Shown here one piece after another: positions 31,669 through 38,460 of a stretch of DNA of 38,460 bases. The DNA is from JAFHCF01 sp048497495 (GTDB lineage: Bacteria; Pseudomonadota; Alphaproteobacteria; Rhizobiales; Ancalomicrobiaceae). The translations under genes and the position numbers were made by a program. Numbering within the stretch: position 1 is the stretch's first letter; each line of letters begins with the position of its first letter. The stretch lies in the NCBI GenBank assembly GCA_048497495.1, contig JAFHCF010000219.1:1-38460 (forward strand). The letters are read 5' to 3'. Below the pieces are notes generated by a model. It made no database searches. It was not told the DNA's origin and saw only the letters and a program-made list of their open reading frames with translations.

Positions 31669-33486
31669 ATGTCTCATGCTCCCACCATGAATGCCAAACT
31701 GATCGCCTGGGTCGACGAGGTCGCCAAGCTGACGAAACCGGCCGCCATCCATTGGTGCGACGGCAGCCAGGCGGAATACGACCGCCTGTGCCAGGAACTG
31801 GTCGACGCCGGCGTATTCACCCGCCTCAATCCGGAGAAGCGGCCGAATTCGTTCCTCGCCCGCTCCGACCAGTCGGACGTTGCGCGCGTCGAGGACCGCA
31901 CCTTCATCTGCTCGAAGACCAAGGAAGAAGCCGGCCCGACCAACAACTGGGCCGACCCGACCGAGATGCGCGCGACCATGGTCGATCTGTTCGACGGCTG
32001 CATGAAGGGGCGGACGATGTACGTCATCCCCTTCTCGATGGGCCCGCTCGGCTCCAAGATCGCCCAGATCGGTGTCGAGATCACCGACAGTGCCTATGTC
32101 GCCGTCCACATGCGCATCATGACCCGCATGGGTCAGAAGGTGCTCGACGTCCTCGGTAACGACGACTTCGTGCCGGCGATCCACTCGGTCGGCGCGCCGC
32201 TCGCCCCCGGCGAGAAGGATTCGACCTGGCCCTGCAACGAGACCAAATACATCGTCCACTTCCCCGACACCCGTGAGATCTGGTCCTACGGCTCGGGCTA
32301 CGGCGGCAACGCGCTGCTCGGCAAGAAGTGCTTCGCGCTGCGCATCGCCTCGGTGATGGCGCGCGACGAGGGCTGGCTCGCCGAGCACATGCTGATCCTC
32401 GGCGTCGAGAACCCGAAGGGCGAGAAGACCTATGTCGCCGCCGCCTTCCCGTCGGCCTGCGGCAAGACCAACTTCGCCATGATCATCCCGCCGAAGTCCT
32501 ACGCCGGCTGGAAGATCACCACGATCGGCGACGACATCGCCTGGATCAAGCCCAACGCCCGGGGGGAACTCCGCGCCATCAACCCGGAGAACGGGTTGTT
32601 CGGCGTCGCGCCGGGCACCAACTCCAAGTCCAACCCGAACGCGCTGGCCACCCTCCACGCCAACTGCATCTTCACCAACGTGGCGCTGACCCACGACGGC
32701 GACGTGTGGTGGGAGGGACTGACCGATGAGCCGCCGACCCACCTGATCGACTGGACCGGCCGCGACTGGACCCCGGACAGCCTGCGCCCGGCGGCGCATC
32801 CGAACTCGCGCTTCACCGCGCCGGCGTCTCAGGTGCCCTCGATCGACCCGGCCTGGGAAGATCCGGCGGGCGTGCCGATCTCCGCCTTCATCGTCGGCGG
32901 CCGCGTCTCCAAGGCGTTCCCGCTGGTGTTCCAGTCCTTCGACTGGACCCACGGCGTCTATCTCGCCGCCACCATGGGGTCCGAGGCCACCGCCGCCGCC
33001 GTCGGCCAGGCGGCGATGCGCCGCGATCCCTTCGCCATGCTGCCGTTCTGCGGCTACAACATGGGCGACTACTGGGCGCATTGGCTGAACATCGGCCGCA
33101 ACCTGCCCAAGACTCCGGGCATCTTCCGGGTCAACTGGTTCCGCAAGGACGAGAACGGCAAGTTCATCTGGCCGGGCTTCGGCGACAACATGCGGGCGCT
33201 GGAGTGGATCGTCGATCGCGTCAACGGCCACGCCGACGCGGTGGAGAGCCCCTACGGCTGGGTGCCGCGTTACGCCGACCTCAACTGGACCGGCCTCGAC
33301 TTCCCCAAGGCGAAGTACGACGCCATCGTCAAGGTCGAGAAGACCAAGGGCCTGGCGGAAGCCGAAGAGCAGATCGCCCACTTCGCTCAGTTCGGTAAGC
33401 ATCTGCCCAAGGAGATGGAACTCCACCGCGAACTGCTGGTCATGCGTCTCGAGCGCTCGCCGGCGGTGTGGGAGTTGCAGGACTGA
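31669..33486 (+). CDS. pckG: Phosphoenolpyruvate carboxykinase, GTP-dependent type
   Basis: 605 residues, the length of the GTP family (ATP-type enzymes are about 535). The hallmark P-loop with reactive cysteine, FPSACGKTN (C264), is present, as are IGDDIAWI, the LFGVAPGTN loop and FVGGR-like IVGGRVSKAFPLV. It converts oxaloacetate and GTP to PEP, CO2 and GDP, the entry step of gluconeogenesis. The ATG at 31669 has GGAG at 7 bases; the ATG at 31663 is too close to it. Rhizobial relatives carry ATP-type pckA at this place beside chvI, so the GTP form here is notable. A strong terminator follows. Confidence 0.96.
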   Translation: MSHAPTMNAKLIAWVDEVAKLTKPAAIHWCDGSQAEYDRLCQELVDAGVFTRLNPEKRPNSFLARSDQSDVARVEDRTFICSKTKEEAGPTNNWADPTEMRATMVDLFDGCMKGRTMYVIPFSMGPLGSKIAQIGVEITDSAYVAVHMRIMTRMGQKVLDVLGNDDFVPAIHSVGAPLAPGEKDSTWPCNETKYIVHFPDTREIWSYGSGYGGNALLGKKCFALRIASVMARDEGWLAEHMLILGVENPKGEKTYVAAAFPSACGKTNFAMIIPPKSYAGWKITTIGDDIAWIKPNARGELRAINPENGLFGVAPGTNSKSNPNALATLHANCIFTNVALTHDGDVWWEGLTDEPPTHLIDWTGRDWTPDSLRPAAHPNSRFTAPASQVPSIDPAWEDPAGVPISAFIVGGRVSKAFPLVFQSFDWTHGVYLAATMGSEATAAAVGQAAMRRDPFAMLPFCGYNMGDYWAHWLNIGRNLPKTPGIFRVNWFRKDENGKFIWPGFGDNMRALEWIVDRVNGHADAVESPYGWVPRYADLNWTGLDFPKAKYDAIVKVEKTKGLAEAEEQIAHFAQFGKHLPKEMELHRELLVMRLERSPAVWELQD

Positions 33487-33507
33487 TCGATCGGACGAGC
33501 CGACGAA

Positions 33508-33545
33508 CGCAAAACGGCCCCGGGGCGACCCGGGGCCGTTTTGCG
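33508..33545. terminator. Strong bidirectional intrinsic terminator after pckG
   Basis: A perfect 17-base stem, 33508-33524 with 33529-33545, closes on a GCGA loop. The stem begins with AAAA and ends with TTTT, so it works in both directions. It lies 22 bases after the pckG stop. Confidence 0.92.
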
Positions 33546-33793
33546 TCGAGAGACGGCTCGGCCGTTTCGATCCACGGCGGTCACGCGGCTCCCGAACGTC
33601 GTCCTTCGAGCATCCGCAACCTCGGCAAGTCCAGCCGAACCGCACCGATCGCGGAAGATCTGTAATATTGCGCCTGTGACATCATGTGCGGGTGTCGTCA
33701 CCCGATATCTCCCTACCCTTGCAATAGGGTGATTCTCGACATAACCATCGTGCGGTTGTGGATTCGACCGATGCCCATAAATGGAATGATCAA
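33546..33793 (+). promoter_or_regulatory. Promoter region of the outer-membrane protein gene
   Basis: Two adjacent short inverted repeats, CGGGTG-TCGT-CACCCG (33689-33704) and ACCCT-N6-AGGGT (33715-33730), precede a weak TTGCAA box (33719-33724) and an AT-containing stretch up to the start at 33794. These may be operators or leader hairpins; no regulator is identified. Confidence 0.35.
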
Positions 33794-34597
33794 ATGACCA
33801 TTCGAAGCGGCGCCTCTGGATTATCGGCAGCGATCCTCCTCCTGGCCGCGGCTTCCACCGCGGTCGCCGCCGATGCTCCCGGCAAATCGCCCTTCGCCGC
33901 CGTGACACCGCCCACCATCTCCGAATCGAACTGGGCCTTCGGCGCCAATGCCTATACCTGGGCGACATCGATGGACGGCCGGTTCCGCACGCTCCCGCCG
34001 GGGCAGGCGGTGAACGTCCATCTCGGCTTCGCGGACATTCTGGACGATCTCGACGGCGCGCTGATGTTCTCGGTCGATGCGCGACGCGACCGCTTCGTCC
34101 TATTCTCGGACCTGATGGTGTCGAAGCTCTCCGCCGGCAAGACCTTCACGGCGCGGGGCTATCCGGGCAGTGTTTCGCTCTCGAGCTCCAGCGTCGTCGG
34201 CCTCGCCGCGGCGGGCTATCGCGTGGTCGACGATCCCGCCCTCAAATTGGATCTGCTCGGCGGCATCCGAGGGTTCGCGCTGTGGAACACGATCGCGGTG
34301 ACGGTGGCCCCCTTTGGGCTGTCCTACGGCAAGGATCGGCAATGGGTCGACGCGGTCGTCGGCGCGCGGGCCGCCTACGCGCTGTCCGATCGATTATCGG
34401 TGACCGGCATGGGGTTCGCCGGAGCGGGTGGGGCAAACTACGAGTGGGATCTCTTCGGCGGTGTCGGATATCGCTTCAACGACAGGTTCAGCGGCTTCGC
34501 CGGCTATCGCGCGATGAAGGTCGACTACCAGAGAGGCAGCTACGTCTACGACGCTCTCCAGTACGGGCCGCTCGTCGGACTGCGCGTGAACTTCTGA
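33794..34597 (+). CDS. Outer-membrane beta-barrel protein
   Basis: 267 residues. A Sec signal peptide (AAILLLAAASTAVA before ADAPGK) is followed by a region of alternating hydrophobic residues with many aromatic girdle positions, typical of an 8- to 12-strand barrel. The chain ends in RVNF, a terminal phenylalanine as recognised by the BAM complex. Segments such as VVGARAAYALSDRLSVTGMG and GGVGYRFNDRFSGFAGYRAM are classic paired strands. Specific function is unknown. The ATG at 33794 (after GGAATGA) removes 12 residues that would precede the signal. It lies ahead of an exported phosphoesterase gene. Confidence 0.8.
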   Translation: MTIRSGASGLSAAILLLAAASTAVAADAPGKSPFAAVTPPTISESNWAFGANAYTWATSMDGRFRTLPPGQAVNVHLGFADILDDLDGALMFSVDARRDRFVLFSDLMVSKLSAGKTFTARGYPGSVSLSSSSVVGLAAAGYRVVDDPALKLDLLGGIRGFALWNTIAVTVAPFGLSYGKDRQWVDAVVGARAAYALSDRLSVTGMGFAGAGGANYEWDLFGGVGYRFNDRFSGFAGYRAMKVDYQRGSYVYDALQYGPLVGLRVNF

Positions 34598-34849
34598 GCG
34601 AAATTCGTGGTCCCCGAGGCGATCGACGACGCGTCCCGATCGTCAAATCCGCTCTATTCGAAAGACCTGTAGTGAATTTCTCAGCGGCCCCTACACGGTT
34701 CCGTTCGAGAATGCGCCGGACAGATCCGGGCGCTGCGAAGAACCCGGTCGTGCTGCGCCCATGATGCGACCGCAACCGACGAATGACGGCCGACACCGTC
34801 GCGGCCCCGGGGCCGACTGGTCCGGGTGGGATAGATCGAGAGGCTGACC

Positions 34850-36631
34850 ATGAGCGAAATTTCACGCCGTGACTTCGGTGCGGTCATCTGCGCGATGACC
34901 CTCACTCCCGTGGGTCTCGGCACGGCCGAAGCGGCAACCCCGAAGCCGGCGGGCCGGACGCCCGCGAGAAAATATCCGATCGCCTCCGACGTCGTCACCA
35001 CGGCGGAGCGGACGATCGCCCCGGGGCCGGCGCCTTCGGTCCCCGTGCGGCTACAGGATCTCGCCAAATACGACAAGGCCGGCGCCGGCAAGTGGAAGTT
35101 CGGCGCCCCGCTCGCCCATGTCCGGCGGACCGACCTCCTGCCGGTCGGCCACGACGCCTCGACCGCCGCCAAACAGACGAGACTGCTGACCTTCTTCACC
35201 ATTTCCGACATCCACATCACCGACAAGGAAGCGCCCAATCAGGGCATCTACATTGAGCGCATGCACCCGACGATCCCGGTCGTCACGTCGCTCTTTTCGG
35301 GCGTCATGCTCTACACGACCCACGTTCTCGACGCGGCCGTCCAGACGATCAACGCCCTTCACCGGAAGCAACCGTTCGATTTCGGCCTGTCGCTCGGCGA
35401 TGCCTGCAACAGCACGCAGATGAACGAGCTCAGATGGTACATCGACGTTCTCGACGGCAAGACGATCCAGCCGAGTTCGGGCGCGCATCTGGGGGCCGAC
35501 CGCATCGACTTCCAGAAGCCCTACAAGGCCGCCGGCCTGGACAAGTCGATCCCGTGGTATCAGGTCCTCGGCAACCACGATCATTTCTGGCTCGGTTCGA
35601 TCCCGGTCGACCACGGCCTTCGCAAGGACCTCAGAGCCTCCTACACGACGGACGAAGTCTTCGCCGCCGGTGACGTTCTGGCCGGCCCCGAACGGATCGC
35701 GGAGCGCACCTTCTACATGGGCGTTCTCGACGGCTCGAAGCCCCTCGGCGACATCATCCACACCGGCGTCGTCGCCGACTTCCAGAGCCCGCCGAAGGTC
35801 GCCGCCGATCCGAACCGCCGCTCGCTGCTGCGCACCGAGTGGATGAAGGAGTTCTTCGAGACGACGACCGGTCCGGTCGGCCATGGATTCGATCCGGCGG
35901 CGGCCGAAAAGGGCTTCGCCTGCTACAGTTTCGTTCCGAAGTCGGACGTTCCGATCAAGATCATCTCGCTCGACGACACCCAGATCGAGGACGACCACTC
36001 CCCCGATATCCATGGGCATGGTTTTCTCGACCTCGAGCGGTGGAACTGGCTCAAGAAGGAGCTGGCCGATGGGGATGCCGCGGGTCAACTGATGATCATC
36101 GCCGCGCATGTGCCGATCGGCGTCGAACTGACCGCGCCGCAATCCGAGATGGGCTGGTGGACGGACCCGCAGAACGTGGTCTCCCTGCCGGAACTGGTCG
36201 CCGAACTCCACAGCCATCCGAACCTGCTCATGTGGCTCGCCGGACACCGCCATCTGAATACGGTCAAGGCCTTCGTTTCGCCCGATCCCGCCGATGCCCC
36301 GGAGAAGGGTTTCTGGCATGTGGAGACCTGCTCGCTGAGGGACTTCCCGCAGCAGTTCCGGACCTTCGAGATCTTCGTCAACGCCGACCATACGATCTCG
36401 ATCGTGACCACCAACGTCGATCCGGCGGTCGAGGAGGGCAGCCCGGCGGCGAAGTCGCGCAAATATGCCGTCGCGGCCCAACAGATCGTCAAAGCCGACA
36501 TCCGCACCGTCAATCCGACCAAGGATCCGACCATCCATCCGATGCCGACCGGATCGTACAACGCCGAATTGGTGAAGCTGTTGAGCCCGCCGATGACGGC
36601 GGCGATGAAGACGCGGTTCCCGACTCCTTAG
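34850..36631 (+). CDS. Tat-exported metallophosphoesterase (RPA4764-like)
   Basis: 593 residues. The N terminus ISRRDFGAVICAM has the twin-arginine motif, with cleavage likely after AEA. Metallophosphoesterase blocks are present: SDIHITD, LGDACN, GNHDHFW, AAHVPIG and AGHRHLN, giving a two-metal site. It looks like the TIGR03768 (RPA4764) family, known from alphaproteobacteria with unassigned substrate. The unusually large insert between the GNHD and AHVP blocks is typical of that group. It probably acts on phosphate esters or phospholipid-derived compounds in the periplasm. An upstream gap of 252 bases suggests its own promoter. Confidence 0.87.
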   Translation: MSEISRRDFGAVICAMTLTPVGLGTAEAATPKPAGRTPARKYPIASDVVTTAERTIAPGPAPSVPVRLQDLAKYDKAGAGKWKFGAPLAHVRRTDLLPVGHDASTAAKQTRLLTFFTISDIHITDKEAPNQGIYIERMHPTIPVVTSLFSGVMLYTTHVLDAAVQTINALHRKQPFDFGLSLGDACNSTQMNELRWYIDVLDGKTIQPSSGAHLGADRIDFQKPYKAAGLDKSIPWYQVLGNHDHFWLGSIPVDHGLRKDLRASYTTDEVFAAGDVLAGPERIAERTFYMGVLDGSKPLGDIIHTGVVADFQSPPKVAADPNRRSLLRTEWMKEFFETTTGPVGHGFDPAAAEKGFACYSFVPKSDVPIKIISLDDTQIEDDHSPDIHGHGFLDLERWNWLKKELADGDAAGQLMIIAAHVPIGVELTAPQSEMGWWTDPQNVVSLPELVAELHSHPNLLMWLAGHRHLNTVKAFVSPDPADAPEKGFWHVETCSLRDFPQQFRTFEIFVNADHTISIVTTNVDPAVEEGSPAAKSRKYAVAAQQIVKADIRTVNPTKDPTIHPMPTGSYNAELVKLLSPPMTAAMKTRFPTP

Positions 36632-36930
36632 TCGAGACCGTCGTCGCTCGACGACGGGCCATGGTAGGGGCGCTCGGTGTCATTCGATCTCGCAAGAGGC
36701 CGGATGGCCGGGCGTCGCGACACCCGTCGGAACGCATCCCGGGGCGCATGGGTGCGGCGGGACTCGAAGCCCGCGCCCGATCGACCCCCGCCGGCCTCGA
36801 CGCTGGCCTCGCGGCATCGGCGCGATCCGGGCGCCGGATGAAACACTCCCCCTCCCCTTCCGCTTCCTCACGCCCTACCTGTAACGAACGCTCGCCGTCC
36901 GACGTAGCGACGGGGGCAAGGAGGTGGATC
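36632..36930. other. Intergenic region, no gene seen
   Basis: 299 bases between the phosphoesterase and msrB. Short frames here lack ribosome sites or family features. A weak hairpin-forming stretch (GTCGTCG...CGACGAC) follows the phosphoesterase stop. The region just before msrB has AAGGAGG. Confidence 0.5.
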
Positions 36931-37368
36931 ATGTATCGCAAGGATCCCGACAGACTGGCGCGGCTGACGCCGGAGCAGTTTCGTGTCACCCAGCAGAACG
37001 GCACCGAGCGGCCCGGCAGCGGCGAGCATCTCGGCAATTTCACGCCCGGGCTCTATGTCGACGTCGTCTCGGGCGAACCGCTGTTCGCCTCGGCCGACAA
37101 GTTCGAGTCCGGCTGCGGCTGGCCGAGCTTTTCCAAACCGGTGACACCGGCGAACGTCGCCGAACTGCGTGACGCCTCGCTCGGCATGGTCCGCACCGAG
37201 GTGCGCTCGGCTCATGGCGACAGCCATCTCGGCCACGTCTTCCCCGACGGGCCGCGCGATCGCGGCGGCCTGCGTTACTGCATCAATTCCGCCGCGCTGC
37301 GTTTCGTGCCCAAGGCGGAGATGGAAGCGGCCGGCTACGGCGACTATCTCGATCAGGTGGAGGGATGA
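36931..37368 (+). CDS. msrB: Peptide-methionine (R)-S-oxide reductase MsrB
   Basis: 145 residues. Catalytic C117 lies in RYCINSAALRF; C62 lies in ESGCGWPSF. The two CxxC pairs that bind zinc in E. coli-type MsrB are absent (LYVDVVSGEPLF at that place), so this is the zinc-free form. It reduces methionine-R-sulfoxide in proteins. AAGGAGG is 7 bases before the ATG. It lies one base upstream of msrA, and the pair forms an operon repairing both sulfoxide isomers. Confidence 0.95.
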   Translation: MYRKDPDRLARLTPEQFRVTQQNGTERPGSGEHLGNFTPGLYVDVVSGEPLFASADKFESGCGWPSFSKPVTPANVAELRDASLGMVRTEVRSAHGDSHLGHVFPDGPRDRGGLRYCINSAALRFVPKAEMEAAGYGDYLDQVEG

Positions 37369-37369
37369 C

Positions 37370-37876
37370 ATGAACGAACGCGCCATTCTCGCCGGCGGCT
37401 GTTTCTGGGGCGTGCAGCAGTTGATCCGACGCCAGCCGGGGGTGATCTCGACCCGCGTCGGCTATTCCGGCGGCGACGTCGCCGACGCCACCTATCGCAA
37501 CCACGGCACCCATGCCGAGGCGGTGGAGATCGTCTTCGATCCGGCGGTGACGTCCTATCGCGACGTGCTCGCCTTCTTCTTCCAGATCCACGATCCGACC
37601 ACGGTCGACGCCCAAGGCAACGATCGCGGCGAGAGCTACCGCTCGGCGATCTTCTACACCAGCGAGGCGCAGCGGCAGGCGGCGCTCGACACCATCGCCG
37701 ACGTCGAGGCCTCCGGCCTGTGGCCGGGCGAGGTCGTCACGCAAGTCGCCCCGGCCGGCCCCTTCTGGGAGGCGGAGCCCGAGCATCAGGACTATCTGGA
37801 GCGCTACCCGAACGGCTACACCTGCCATTTCGTCCGGCCGAACTGGAAGCTGCCGCGCCGCTCCGACGCGGCGTGA
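37370..37876 (+). CDS. msrA: Peptide-methionine (S)-S-oxide reductase MsrA
   Basis: 168 residues. The active-site motif is GGCFWGV (C11), followed by GYSGG and the conserved HAEAVEIVFDP; FFFQIHDPT is also typical. It reduces methionine-S-sulfoxide. The ATG at 37370 has AGGTGGAGGG upstream inside the msrB end. A short hairpin (37877-37890) follows the stop. Confidence 0.96.
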   Translation: MNERAILAGGCFWGVQQLIRRQPGVISTRVGYSGGDVADATYRNHGTHAEAVEIVFDPAVTSYRDVLAFFFQIHDPTTVDAQGNDRGESYRSAIFYTSEAQRQAALDTIADVEASGLWPGEVVTQVAPAGPFWEAEPEHQDYLERYPNGYTCHFVRPNWKLPRRSDAA

Positions 37877-37890
37877 GCCCCGCGCGGGGC
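37877..37890. terminator. Short GC hairpin between convergent msrA and NifX-like genes
   Basis: GCCCC-GCGC-GGGGC immediately follows the msrA stop. It lacks a T run and is a weak terminator candidate. Confidence 0.4.
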
Positions 37891-37922
37891 GCGAGAGAAG
37901 GGGCGCCGCGGCGACGCGGCCC

Positions 37923-38315
37923 TCAATGCCGCGAGAACAGGTCGCGGACCTTGCACAGCGTCGTGGTGATGTCGAAGCGCGGGTCCGCCAGGGCCTCGCC
38001 GGCGAGGATCTTGGCGAGCGCCACCGCCGGGTCGGTCTCGCCGGTCAGGAGCACGTCGGCGCCGCGCGTCCTCATGTGGCGGATGAAGCCGTCGCCGGCG
38101 CTGCCGGCCACGACGATCTCGACGCCGTCGAGCGGATGCGGACCGTCGTCGCGGAAATGATGGAAGAGCTCGTCCTCGGCCAGGGTGACGCGGCTCGGCG
38201 TGGGCAGCGGAGAGCCCTCGCGGTGGCCGGCGAGGTCGTAGACGACCCAAGTCCGGGTCTGGCCGGCATGGCCGGAGACGGCGGTCCAATCCCTGGTGGC
38301 GACGGCGATCTTCAT
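37923..38315 (-). CDS. NifX/NifB-like (FeMo-cofactor-family) small protein
   Basis: 130 residues of the dinitrogenase iron-molybdenum cofactor biosynthesis domain: the N terminus MKIAVATRD, a middle HxF-type region (LFHHFRDDGPHPLDGV) and the C-terminal GADVLLTGETDPAVALAKILAGE. Related proteins (NifX, NafY, the NifB C-terminal domain, archaeal MTH1175) bind iron-sulfur or cofactor precursors. No nif gene is near, so a general iron-sulfur/metal-cofactor role is as likely as nitrogen fixation. It converges on msrA. The remaining 145 bases to the window end show no gene. Confidence 0.85.
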   Translation of the reverse strand: MKIAVATRDWTAVSGHAGQTRTWVVYDLAGHREGSPLPTPSRVTLAEDELFHHFRDDGPHPLDGVEIVVAGSAGDGFIRHMRTRGADVLLTGETDPAVALAKILAGEALADPRFDITTTLCKVRDLFSRH

Positions 38316-38460
38316 GGCCCCTCCCCGCAGGCTGATGCCTTACGAACCAGCATGGCGAGGGATTGGGCAGGGTTTGGGCAGGGGTCGGGACCATTGCGGA
38401 CGGGCGCGGGCGCCCGCCGTTCGCCGAGGGCCGGCCCCCGGCTCCCTGCCCCCGGGCCGC

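Noticed and set aside
1..38460. CRISPR arrays, insertion sequences, tRNA or rRNA genes, attachment sites
   Set aside because: I looked for regular repeats, transposase motifs and tRNA-like T-loop/acceptor patterns and saw none; this was by eye, not an exhaustive search.

Overview
The window is high-GC DNA from an alphaproteobacterium, most likely of the Hyphomicrobiales. The clearest marker is the block hpr - EIIA(Man) - hprK - chvG - chvI with a PEP carboxykinase gene divergent from it, an arrangement known from Rhizobium, Agrobacterium and Brucella relatives. Genes are densely packed. I see no rRNA, tRNA, insertion sequence, prophage or CRISPR array, and the window reads as ordinary chromosome. 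Genus cannot be fixed from the sequence.

Left part (1-9209): the tail of a flavin/2Fe-2S oxidoreductase, a 318-base regulatory gap, then a tight seven-gene operon for corrinoid-dependent methyl transfer. It encodes a methylene-THF reductase fused to a MetV-like Cys-rich domain, a corrinoid carrier protein, a UroD-family methyltransferase, a MetH-activation-domain-like protein, a 2Fe-2S/ASKHA corrinoid reactivator of the RamA type, a pterin-binding methyltransferase and an amidohydrolase. Together these would strip a methyl group from an unknown compound, pass it through cob(I)alamin to tetrahydrofolate, and oxidise or use methyl-THF. This is the best candidate in the window for an undescribed catabolic system.

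9363-15545: a secreted NTR/TIMP-like protein; ahpC and ahpF, with an OxyR-type operator before ahpC; a candidate 24-residue ORF; a small secreted protein; a voltage-gated-type K+ channel with a C-terminal zinc ribbon; a CaCA-family Na+/Ca2+ exchanger and a universal stress protein.

15740-26100: carbohydrate or sugar-acid use. A minus-strand operon holds a DapA-family aldolase/synthase, a GntR/FCD regulator and a DctP-DctQ-DctM TRAP transporter. Divergent from it lie an FGGY pentulose kinase, a fucose/arabinose-isomerase-like enzyme and a LacI regulator, with a convergent ribokinase.

26279-33486: the regulatory PTS proteins with ChvG/ChvI, a HugZ-like flavin/heme-type protein, and a GTP-type (not ATP-type) PEP carboxykinase. 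33794-38315: an outer-membrane beta-barrel protein, a Tat-exported metallophosphoesterase, the msrB-msrA repair pair and a NifX/NifB-like small protein.
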